A stretch of 64,000 nt of DNA from Ga0077555 sp963741565. GTDB taxonomy: Bacteria; Pseudomonadota; Alphaproteobacteria; Rhizobiales; Hyphomicrobiaceae. A program made the position numbers and the translations under genes. The stretch's first letter is position 1. Each line of letters begins with the position of its first letter. Below the pieces are notes generated by a model. That model saw only the letters and a program-made list of their open reading frames with translations. It did no database searches and was not told the DNA's origin. The DNA lies in NCBI GenBank assembly GCA_963741565.1, contig CAVUIK010000003.1, positions 333,017 through 397,016 of the forward strand. Direction: 5' to 3'. Positions 8,813-15,539 of the stretch are shown here, one piece after another.

Positions 8813-8912
8813 TCCGTCCCTTCGCCGGCATGACCCGGATCAGGTTCTAAGGGTGCTCTGGCAGCTATGCTCAGATCTCAGCCGGCTCCCGCCGGCGCCC
8901 CTCGGAACCCTC
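8813..8912 (-). promoter_or_regulatory. TPP riboswitch upstream of thiC
   Basis: On the minus strand the aptamer shows the conserved thiamine pyrophosphate core in order: GGGGCGCC stem, GGCTGAGA (pyrimidine-binding T-loop), CCCTTAGAACCTGATCCGG, then CATGCCGGCGAAGGGA. About 88 nt separate it from the thiC ATG at 8726, enough for an expression platform. TPP binding should reduce ThiC synthesis. Confidence 0.95.
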
Positions 8913-8992
8913 CGACATTGCGGGAAAGGAGAGTTGGTTGCAAGCCGAAACGCGGGGCCGAAACACATGGGCAGGGTTGCCGCCGCCGCACA

Positions 8993-9568
8993 TCAGATCC
9001 GGACCGTGAGTGGAAACGGCTGGCCCGGATCGCCCTGGTAGATCGCGATGGCCGACGCCCAGTCGAGCGTGGCGGGAATGATCCGGCTGTCGGCAATGGC
9101 GCGGACGGTCAATCCGGCCCGCATGACGTCGTCGGCGGCCATCACCGTCTGGGCACTCGTCGCGAGGTGGGTATAGGCCGCTGCACCCACGAAGTTGCTG
9201 GGATACGGTAACTTTTCGGGAGGCGTCGAGCCGTGCAGGGTGACGTGAAGGCCGGCCCGGTACTGCTGCAGCAGGAGCATCAGCGTATCCGCCGTGGCGA
9301 CGCTCAGGGAGGGATCGAGCATGACGAGATGAACGGGTCGCGCGGCGATGCCCAGGACATCGAGAGCATCGTCATAGTCCGTCACGGTTTCAACCGTGCA
9401 GCCATAGTCCTGCTCCAGCCGGTTGCGAAGCAAGGTGCTCGTCGCCCAATTCCGATCGATGAGCAGCACGCGGGAGCCATGCAGGCGCTGTGTCGGCTTC
9501 GGCTTCGGTCCCGCCCGATTGCGGGCCGTCAGTTGAACGCCGGCATCGTTGCTCGTCATGTCAGTCAT
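8993..9568 (-). CDS. Receiver-like protein 2 (CheY-type fold, unusual), between two TPP riboswitches
   Basis: A 191-residue protein if the ATG at 9568 is used, 10 bases after the stop of the upstream gene; the ribosome binding site is weak and a second ATG lies three codons later. After a basic, flexible N terminus of about 30 residues comes a receiver-like half: SRVLLIDRNWATSTLLRNRL resembles strand 1/helix 1 but with only one of the usual acidic pair, and VHLVMLDPSLS keeps an aspartate at the phosphoacceptor position. No output domain of DNA-binding, ANTAR or GGDEF type is visible. Its C-terminal part (SNFVGAAAYT..., RIIPATLDWASAIAIYQGDPG) aligns with that of the neighbouring receiver-like gene, so the two are tandem paralogues. 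No kinase is nearby. Function unknown; see findings. Confidence 0.7.
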   Translation of the reverse strand: MTDMTSNDAGVQLTARNRAGPKPKPTQRLHGSRVLLIDRNWATSTLLRNRLEQDYGCTVETVTDYDDALDVLGIAARPVHLVMLDPSLSVATADTLMLLLQQYRAGLHVTLHGSTPPEKLPYPSNFVGAAAYTHLATSAQTVMAADDVMRAGLTVRAIADSRIIPATLDWASAIAIYQGDPGQPFPLTVRI

Positions 9569-9578
9569 GCTTTCTTGT

Positions 9579-10106
9579 TCAGTCCAGCTTGCCGAGAAAG
9601 CGTGCGCCGGGCGGGACGCCATAGATGCGTGTCGCCCAGGCGTCGCTCAGAGTCGGGGGAACGCGGTGGTCCGCCGTGATCTCCGCAACCGATGTGCCGG
9701 GTGTCGCCACGAGCGCCCGAACAAGTTGAATGAATTCCCGCTCGCCGCCGTTTCCGGCGATGCCGCTGGCGCCGGCGAGCCGGCCGGCACGAGGGTAGTT
9801 TGACGGGCCTTTGGTCGTCATCACGAGCAGGCGGACGGGTGATTGGCAGCGTCGGAGCACGCCCGCCAGATCGACGTCGGCATCGTCGGGTAGCGGCATC
9901 CAGGCGGCGACCACGTCGAACCGCTGGGCCTGTGCACCGAGGATGTCGAGTGCTTCATCGGCGGTGGCCGCGGTTTCCGGCTCGCTGAACCCAGCGATCT
10001 CGACGGCCTCGCGATAGCTCGCGCGGCGCCGCGTGTCGGCGTCGACCAATAGAACCCGGAGCACCGGGCGTTCCGCGCTTGGCGAAGGTGTTTTCGAGGC
10101 CGCCAT
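9579..10106 (-). CDS. Receiver-like protein 1 (pseudo-receiver) directly under a TPP riboswitch
   Basis: A 175-residue protein starting at the ATG at 10106, which lies only a few bases after the TPP aptamer; the AAGGGA of the aptamer's 3' strand is the only convincing Shine-Dalgarno sequence. Residues about 15-75 look like a CheY receiver (VLRVLLVDADTRRRASYREA, then EALDILGAQAQRFDVV), but the position that should be the phosphoacceptor aspartate is alanine in VVAAWMPLPDD, so phosphorylation is unlikely. The C terminus (RLAGASGI..., VPPTLSDAWATRIYGVPPGARF) parallels the next gene. No DNA-binding domain is seen. It could bind a protein or small ligand. Not a thiamine enzyme by any motif I recognise. 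Confidence 0.7.
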   Translation of the reverse strand: MAASKTPSPSAERPVLRVLLVDADTRRRASYREAVEIAGFSEPETAATADEALDILGAQAQRFDVVAAWMPLPDDADVDLAGVLRRCQSPVRLLVMTTKGPSNYPRAGRLAGASGIAGNGGEREFIQLVRALVATPGTSVAEITADHRVPPTLSDAWATRIYGVPPGARFLGKLD

Positions 10107-10107
10107 T

Positions 10108-10203
10108 TCCGTCCCTTCGCCGGCATGATCCGGATCAGGTCCTAAGGGTTGCCACCCGAGTTCGGGCCGGTCTCAGCCGGCGTCTGCCGGCCCCCATCGG
10201 AGC
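10108..10203 (-). promoter_or_regulatory. TPP riboswitch abutting the receiver-like gene
   Basis: A second aptamer with an intact core on the minus strand: GGCTGAGA, CCCTTAGGACCTGATCCGGA and CATGCCGGCGAAGGGACGG. One base differs from the copy before thiC in the universally conserved segment (GACCTGAT instead of AACCTGAT). The ATG of the downstream gene follows at 10106 with no room for a separate expression platform, so the aptamer itself must mask or expose the AAGGGA ribosome binding site if it regulates. The roughly 165 bases between it and the next gene at 10372 show no other feature. Confidence 0.92.
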
Positions 10204-10371
10204 AAGGCTGGAAATGTGCCCGACGATCGGCCGTTTCAAGGGCCGCGGGCTGGCTGTCCAAAATTTAACGCGCGCCAAGAAGGTGCGGTCGAGGCGGGCA
10301 GGCTCTTCGCCAGAAAAAGGTGGCGCTGCAGGCCATCTGCCGCGCCACTGCTTGCATCGCACCGAGGACGG

Positions 10372-11469
10372 TTACTTCTTTTCTGGCCAGTAGTAGTTGG
10401 CGCCATAGCTGTAATCGAGCGCGATGGCGCGGCGCGCGGGAACCACCTGCGAAGCATAGGCGCGTTGGCTGTCATAGACCTTCTTGAAGAAGGGGTTCTT
10501 TGCCTCTTCGACCTTGGCGATCTCGTCCCAGGCCTCGAGCGTCTTCCTGAGGATATCGTCAGGAGTGCGCTCGATCTTGACGTTGTGCTTTTCCTTCAGC
10601 TCCTTCATTGCTGCTGCGTTGAGGCTGTGCAGCAGCATCTCGTTCTTGAACGTCGCCTCCCAGGTCGCGGCCTCGATGATTGCCTTGAGATCGGGCGACA
10701 GCGACTTCCAGAAATCGCCGTTGATCAGCAGCTCGATCGAGGTCGCGGGCTCGTGTGTCGCCGGCATGTAGAGATACTTCCAGATGGTGTGGAGGCCGAG
10801 CTTCATGTCTTCGGCCGGGCCCACCCACTCGGCGCATTCGATGACGCCGCGCTCGCCGGCCGGGGCGATCTCGCCGCCGGGCATATTGACGACGGCCATG
10901 CCGGCTTTATTGTAGACCTCGGCGGTAAGGCCGGTCTCCCGGCACTTACGTCCCTTCAAGTCTTCCCAGCTCTTGACCGGGCTTTTGAACCAACCGAGCG
11001 CCTGGTTTGCAACCGTGCCGAGCGGTAGCGGCTCTACATTGCGCTGCAGTACGGTCTGGTAGAACTCGCGATAGAGCGCGAGGCCGCCGCCATGATAGAG
11101 CCAGCCCTGATAGTCGAGAATGTCGAAGCCGAACGGACCGCCGGGCGTCGGCCCGAACAGAGCTGCCGCGCGGTTCTTTCCGACCCAATAGGCTGAGGCG
11201 GTGTGGCCGCCGTCGATCACCCTCTTGTGCACGGCGTCGAGCACCTCGAACGCGGGCACCAGCGTACCGGCCGGCAACGGCTCGATGTCGAGGCGACCGC
11301 CTGACATCAATTTCACGCGTTCGGTGAACGACTTGAACGTGTCCATGAACGTGCTCGAACCCGGGAAGCTCGCTTGGAACCGAAGCTTCTGGCTTTGCGC
11401 TGAGGCCGGTACGATTGCGCTACAGCTGAGCAAAGCCGCTATTCCTGCGGCTAACCAACGCTTCTGCAT
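10372..11469 (-). CDS. TRAP transporter solute-binding protein, DctP family (orphan)
   Basis: A 365-residue periplasmic binding protein with a GGAGGAGA site 5 bases before the ATG and a signal peptide (MQKRWLAAGIAALLSC..., cleavage after ASAQ). It has the DctP fold motifs: LRFQASFPGSSTFMDTFKSF, GGRLDIEPLPAGTLVPAFEVLDAV, YWVGKNRAAALFGPTPGGPFG and SWEDLKGRKCRETGL with the substrate-carboxylate arginine. The C terminus (NPFFKKVYDSQRAYASQVVP) matches the gene at 11704 almost exactly. DctP proteins deliver organic acids such as 2-oxo acids to a DctQ/DctM membrane pair, but no membrane subunit lies in this window, so it must rely on components encoded elsewhere. A riboswitch and receiver-like gene follow on the same strand after 166 bases. 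Confidence 0.93.
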   Translation of the reverse strand: MQKRWLAAGIAALLSCSAIVPASAQSQKLRFQASFPGSSTFMDTFKSFTERVKLMSGGRLDIEPLPAGTLVPAFEVLDAVHKRVIDGGHTASAYWVGKNRAAALFGPTPGGPFGFDILDYQGWLYHGGGLALYREFYQTVLQRNVEPLPLGTVANQALGWFKSPVKSWEDLKGRKCRETGLTAEVYNKAGMAVVNMPGGEIAPAGERGVIECAEWVGPAEDMKLGLHTIWKYLYMPATHEPATSIELLINGDFWKSLSPDLKAIIEAATWEATFKNEMLLHSLNAAAMKELKEKHNVKIERTPDDILRKTLEAWDEIAKVEEAKNPFFKKVYDSQRAYASQVVPARRAIALDYSYGANYYWPEKK

Positions 11470-11703
11470 CGACGTCTCCTCCGGTTGCCGCCGCCTCTAA
11501 CTTGGGCGACGCTCGAAGAGACTATCGACCATTGACGCAACGGTCAAAACGTCGAGCTATCGAAATTTCAACGGGCGATCGAGGGCACGCACAATACGCG
11601 AGAAGGCGAAGCTGCGCGGCCGGTTGGCAAGCCGTTGAGCCGGCGGCTCGGCATGGGAGCCCGAAGGCACCCATACGCTTTCGTCTGCGACGTTATCCGA
11701 CCC

Positions 11704-12810
11704 TCATTTCTTCTCCGGCCAATAGTGGTCGGCCGAGAAATTGTAGTTCGGAAACACGGCCCGACGAGTCGGCACGACCTGGGACGCGTAGGCTCTCTGG
11801 CTATCGTAGACCTTCTTGAAGAATGGGTTCTTCACCACCTCAGCGGCAGCAATTTCATCCCAGGACTCAAGGATCTTCTTCAGGATGTCCGGTGGCGTTT
11901 TCTCGACTTTGACACCATGCTTCTCTGTCATTTCCTTCAGGGCTTCTGCGTTGAGCTTATTGAGCAAAATTGCTGAACGCATCGTCGCCTCATTGGCCGT
12001 CGACGTCATGATGCCCTGCAAGTCTGGCGAGAGCTTCTTCCAGACGTCGCCGTTGACGAACATCTCGAGGACTGTCGCAGGCTCGTGCACCGACGGCATG
12101 TAGAAGTGCTTCCAGACGAGGTGGAAGCCGATCTTCATGTCCTCGGCCGGACCGACCCACTCCCCGCACTCGATGGCGCCTCGTTCTGCCGCTGGAACGA
12201 TCTCGCCACCGGGCATGTTGACGGTGGCCATGCCGGACTTGGAAAACACCTCGGCGGTAATGCCGGTTTCGCGGCATTTGCGGCCCTTCAGATCCTCCCA
12301 ACTCTTGACTGGCGTCTTGAACCAGCCGAGCACCTGGTTCGCGACCGAGCCCATCGGGAACACGATGATGTTGCGCTTGAGTTCTTGTTGATAGAACTCG
12401 TGGTAGAGTTCGAGGCCGCCGCCATCATGGAGCCAGCCGAGATAATCCATGAAGTCCATGCCGAAGGGACCACCTGGGGCGACGCCGAAGAGCGAGGCTG
12501 CCCGGTGTTTGCCGACCCAATAGGCGGCGCCCGAGTGCGCGCCGTCAAGAACGCCTTTGTGTGTCGCGTCGAGTACCTCGAAGGCCGGCACGATGGAGCC
12601 TGGCGGGGAGACCTCGATTTCGAGGCGGCCACCGGACAGAACCTTTACTTTATCGGCCCACGCTTTGAAGCTGTCGTAGATATTCGTCGACTGGGGAAAG
12701 GCAGACGAAAATTTCAGCTTCGTTGGCGTTTGCGCCAGTGCTGGAGCCGCAGCTCCGAAGGTCAACAACGCGATCGTGCCACCGGCAGCGACCCACCGTT
12801 TGAATCTCAT
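11704..12810 (-). CDS. TRAP transporter solute-binding protein, DctP family (second, paralogous)
   Basis: A 368-residue protein from the ATG at 12810, preceded by GGGAGA; the longer upstream reading lacks a signal peptide and is rejected. Signal peptide MRFKRWVAAGGTIALLTFG with cleavage after ALAQ. All landmarks of the neighbouring paralogue recur in the same order (FSSAFPQSTNIYDSFKAW, AYWVGKHRAASLFGVAPGGPFG, SWEDLKGRKCRETGI, NPFFKKVYDSQRAYASQVVP). The two genes are separated by 233 bases with no recognisable feature, each with its own ribosome binding site. Substrate and membrane partners unknown. The upstream region (12811-12956) is shared with a divergent dehydratase gene and holds a 22-bp tandem repeat. 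Confidence 0.93.
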   Translation of the reverse strand: MRFKRWVAAGGTIALLTFGAAAPALAQTPTKLKFSSAFPQSTNIYDSFKAWADKVKVLSGGRLEIEVSPPGSIVPAFEVLDATHKGVLDGAHSGAAYWVGKHRAASLFGVAPGGPFGMDFMDYLGWLHDGGGLELYHEFYQQELKRNIIVFPMGSVANQVLGWFKTPVKSWEDLKGRKCRETGITAEVFSKSGMATVNMPGGEIVPAAERGAIECGEWVGPAEDMKIGFHLVWKHFYMPSVHEPATVLEMFVNGDVWKKLSPDLQGIMTSTANEATMRSAILLNKLNAEALKEMTEKHGVKVEKTPPDILKKILESWDEIAAAEVVKNPFFKKVYDSQRAYASQVVPTRRAVFPNYNFSADHYWPEKK

Positions 12811-12900
12811 TACGTTTCTCCCTAAACTTTGCCTCGCCACGTTTGCTTCGCTGGCGTGCCTGAAAGCTAGCACCGAGGCAGCCCCGTGAGGAAGCCTTTC

Positions 12901-12944
12901 GAGAAACGGGACAAAGGCTGGCGAGAAACAGGACAAAGGCCGGT
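12901..12944. repeat. Two tandem 22-bp repeats in a divergent promoter region
   Basis: GAGAAACGGGACAAAGGCTG begins the first unit at 12901 and GAGAAACAGGACAAAGGCCG the second at 12923; 19 of 22 positions agree. The second unit ends directly before the GGAGG ribosome binding site of the dehydratase gene, and the array lies between it and the divergent DctP gene, a position suited to a regulator binding site. Confidence 0.7.
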
Positions 12945-12956
12945 TGGAGGTGTCGG

Positions 12957-13901
12957 TTGAAGACCTGTGAAATTTCCGAGGCTGCGATCGCCGAGACGCA
13001 CCGGCGCATCGCGCCGCACATCCGCCGGACGCCGGTGGTCGCGGTCGATGCGGCCGAGTTCGGGCTCCCTTCCGCCGATCTAACCCTGAAACTGGAGTTG
13101 CTACAGCATTCCGGCTCGTTCAAGGCGCGCGGCGCGTTCGCCAATCTTTTGAATGGCCATGTCCCGCAGGCGGGCGTTGCGGCGGCGTCCGGCGGTAACC
13201 ATGGTGCTGCGGTCGCCTATGCTGCCCAGAAGCTGGGGACGCCGGCGCGTGTCTTCGTTCCGATGATCTCGTCGCCAGCCAAGATCGAGCGTATCAGGCG
13301 TTACGGGGCCGAACTGGTTGTCGACGGTGATCGCTATGCCGATGCGCTCGCCCGCTGCGATGCCTGGATTGCGGCATCCGGCGCGCGATCGGTCCATGCC
13401 TACGATCAGATCGAGACACTGCTTGGCCAGGGAACGGTTGGTCTTGAGCTGGAGGCGCAGGCACCAGGTCTCGACACGCTGCTGGTAGCCGTCGGCGGCG
13501 GTGGATTGATCGGGGGAATTGCGGCCTGGTATCAGGGGCGGGTCCGCATCGTTGCCGTCGAATCCGACGGTGCGCCGTCGCTGCACATGGCAATGGCCGC
13601 CGGCAAGCCGGTCGACGCGCCGCAAGGCGGGATCGCCGCAGACTCACTGGCACCGTTGCAGGTCGGCCAGTTGATGTTTCCGATCGCCCAGGCCTGGGTG
13701 GACCGTGTGGTGCTCGTATCCGACGATGCCATTCGCAAGGCCCAGCTGGCGCTTTGGGAGAAGCTGCGCATCGTCGCCGAGCCGGGTGGTGCCGCGGCGC
13801 TGGCAGCGATCCTGTCGAAAGCCTATCAGCCGGCGAGCGACGAGCGTGTGGGGATACTCGTCTGCGGTGGCAATACGACAGCAGTTGATTTCGGGCGCTA
13901 G
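12957..13901 (+). CDS. PLP-dependent threonine/serine dehydratase family protein
   Basis: A 314-residue fold-type II PLP enzyme. The start is a TTG at 12957 with GGAGG 8 bases upstream; no ATG fits. SGSFKARGA carries the Schiff-base lysine (K56), SGGNHGAAVAYAAQKLG binds the substrate carboxylate, and VAVGGGGLIGGIA is the phosphate-binding glycine loop. A stand-alone catalytic domain without an ACT regulatory domain, so a catabolic threonine/serine dehydratase, a serine racemase or a hydroxyaspartate dehydratase are all possible. It is divergent from the DctP gene and could share its regulation. Confidence 0.85.
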   Translation: MKTCEISEAAIAETHRRIAPHIRRTPVVAVDAAEFGLPSADLTLKLELLQHSGSFKARGAFANLLNGHVPQAGVAAASGGNHGAAVAYAAQKLGTPARVFVPMISSPAKIERIRRYGAELVVDGDRYADALARCDAWIAASGARSVHAYDQIETLLGQGTVGLELEAQAPGLDTLLVAVGGGGLIGGIAAWYQGRVRIVAVESDGAPSLHMAMAAGKPVDAPQGGIAADSLAPLQVGQLMFPIAQAWVDRVVLVSDDAIRKAQLALWEKLRIVAEPGGAAALAAILSKAYQPASDERVGILVCGGNTTAVDFGR

Positions 13902-13984
13902 TTGGCGTCGGTGCATTACCGGCCTCGCGTAGGCTGCATAGATGATAGGCTGCCTGCCTTCGAGAGGAATTGGAGAAACTGGCG

Positions 13985-14284
13985 ATGTTGTTGTCCACGT
14001 CCCGCGGAACGTTGGTGATAGCCGCCGTGTGTCTTGCGACTTTTTTGCTCGTGCCCAATGTCGCCAGCGCGCAAGCCAAAGAGCCGTGGCCGGCCTATCG
14101 GCGGGCAGACGGCTACACCTATTTCCGCGAACGCAAATCGGTTCGCCCTGAGCACGGTTTTTCGGGCTTTGCGGGGCCGCCACTTGCCATGCGCTATTGC
14201 GATTACCAGCGCATCCCGAACCGGACGTGCGACAAGAAGGGCTGCCGCGCAACCAGTTGGACGCTGAAGCAATACTGCCTGTAG
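13985..14284 (+). CDS. Small secreted cysteine-containing protein, unknown function
   Basis: A 99-residue protein. The ATG at 13985 has GGAG 9 bases upstream; an in-frame TTG at 13970 is less suitable. Residues 1-31 form a signal peptide (hydrophobic TLVIAAVCLATFLLV, cleavage after ASAQ). The mature part has about 68 residues with a YTYFRERKSVRPEHGF segment and four cysteines (MRYCDYQ, NRTCDKK, KGCRATS and the penultimate residue CL), which could make two disulphides in the periplasm. The family is not recognised. It stands alone, 83 bases after the dehydratase. Confidence 0.65.
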   Translation: MLLSTSRGTLVIAAVCLATFLLVPNVASAQAKEPWPAYRRADGYTYFRERKSVRPEHGFSGFAGPPLAMRYCDYQRIPNRTCDKKGCRATSWTLKQYCL

Positions 14285-14290
14285 AGATAG

Positions 14291-14545
14291 TTACTGGTCG
14301 TGGTCAGCTGACGCTACTGTTGGCGTGCTGTCACATAACGGGCACTCTAGAGTTGCCCCAAGCTTGGCTTGCCGGCCCGCTGCACTCATGACCCAGGGCC
14401 GCTCGACAAAGGGTGGGTTGTGCCGGAGATGCTGGCCATGGCCGCAATCGAGGGTAGCGACCCAATTGCCCTCGTCATCCCGGTGAAATCCAACGATTTG
14501 GCGCTGCACAGTGCCCTCGATCGGGTTGCCGCCATTCCGGCGCAA
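14291..14545 (-). CDS. DUF3565 domain protein
   Basis: An 84-residue protein. It shows the DUF3565 signature: QIVGFHRDDEGNWVATLDCGHGQHLRHNPP, then ERPWV, a GR pair and ECPLC near the C terminus. The conserved Cys and His residues (CGHGQH and CPLC) suggest a metal-binding, zinc-ribbon-like fold. Biochemical role unknown. It converges with the small secreted protein gene, with six bases between their stop codons. Confidence 0.8.
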   Translation of the reverse strand: MRRNGGNPIEGTVQRQIVGFHRDDEGNWVATLDCGHGQHLRHNPPFVERPWVMSAAGRQAKLGATLECPLCDSTPTVASADHDQ

Positions 14546-14586
14546 GTTGGTTCGCCATGGGGCCAGCCCGCATGTTAGTTTAGATT

Positions 14587-15264
14587 ATGGATTCTCGACC
14601 GGACACAATTGCCGCTGCCTTGACCGAGGCGGATTTCCGCGCACGGGCTGCGGCGCATCTGGCGTCAGAGCCAAGCGATGCGGTCTTTGATCCGCGAACC
14701 GGCAAGGCCTGGGGACGCGGCGACTGGGACCTCAATCCCGAGATGCTGGCCGACTTCGCCGTCATGGAACCGGCGCGGCCAGCAGCTGTGCTCGTACCCG
14801 TCATCGCCCGGACGGAGTTGACGCTGTTGCTCACTCAGCGCACCAGCACGTTGCCGACGCATGCCGGACAGATTTCGTTTCCAGGCGGGAAAGTCGAGCC
14901 GACCGACAGCGGGCCAGCCTACGCGGCTCTGCGAGAGGCCCGCGAGGAGATCGGCCTGGAGGCGAATTTTATCGAGCCCCTCGGCTATCTCGATGGCTAC
15001 CGGACCGGCACCGGCTTCACCGTCGTTCCGGTCGTTGCCATCGTGCGCCCAGACTTCCAATTGCGTCTCGACGCCGGCGAAGTCGCCGATGCCTTTGAGG
15101 TTCCCTTGAGTTTTCTTATGGACGAGCGCAATCACCAGAAACATTCGCGGGAATGGCGCGGCCGCGCACGGCACTATTACGCGATGCCTTACGGCGAACG
15201 CTATATCTGGGGCGCCACAGCCGGCATGATCAAGAACCTGCATCAGAGGCTGTTCCAACGATGA
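14587..15264 (+). CDS. Nudix hydrolase, CoA pyrophosphatase type
   Basis: A 225-residue protein. The segment GQISFPGGKVEPTD followed by AALREAREEIGL (residues about 95-124) is the Nudix box with all catalytic glutamates, and LTQRTSTLPTHAGQISFPGG upstream matches the UPF0035 signature of CoA/acyl-CoA diphosphatases (NudL/YeaB type). Such enzymes cleave CoA to phosphopantetheine and 3',5'-ADP. Its stop codon overlaps the next start (ATGA at 15261), and the three genes Nudix / DUF6111 / CCA enzyme form an operon seen in many Hyphomicrobiales. Confidence 0.92.
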   Translation: MDSRPDTIAAALTEADFRARAAAHLASEPSDAVFDPRTGKAWGRGDWDLNPEMLADFAVMEPARPAAVLVPVIARTELTLLLTQRTSTLPTHAGQISFPGGKVEPTDSGPAYAALREAREEIGLEANFIEPLGYLDGYRTGTGFTVVPVVAIVRPDFQLRLDAGEVADAFEVPLSFLMDERNHQKHSREWRGRARHYYAMPYGERYIWGATAGMIKNLHQRLFQR

Positions 15265-15521
15265 TCCGTGTCGTCATCGAGAATATCGTTCTGTTTTTCC
15301 TGCCATCCGTCATTTACATCGTCTACGTGCTGTTGACGCGCAGTGATAGCAAGCGCGGTTTGCTGGATGAAGCGCCGTTGTTCTGGCTGATCGCGGCGGG
15401 AACGCTGGTCGTGGTGTTCGTGCTGGTGGCGTTTGGCTCGACATCCGGTGGACGCCCCGATCAGCACTACGAACCGCCGTCGATGAAGGACGGCAAGATT
15501 GAGCCGGGCCGTATTCGCTGA
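15261..15521 (+). CDS. DUF6111 family small membrane protein
   Basis: An 86-residue protein starting at the ATG that overlaps the Nudix stop codon. Two membrane helices (ENIVLFFLPSVIYIVYVLL and FWLIAAGTLVVVFVLVAF) are joined by a short loop with TRSDSKRG, and the tail DQHYEPPSMKDGKIEPG is polar. The sequence and position match DUF6111, known mainly from Hyphomicrobiales and of unknown function. Longer upstream reading is out of keeping with translational coupling. Confidence 0.88.
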   Translation: MIRVVIENIVLFFLPSVIYIVYVLLTRSDSKRGLLDEAPLFWLIAAGTLVVVFVLVAFGSTSGGRPDQHYEPPSMKDGKIEPGRIR

Positions 15522-15539
15522 CCGGCAGGCGTGAGGTTC

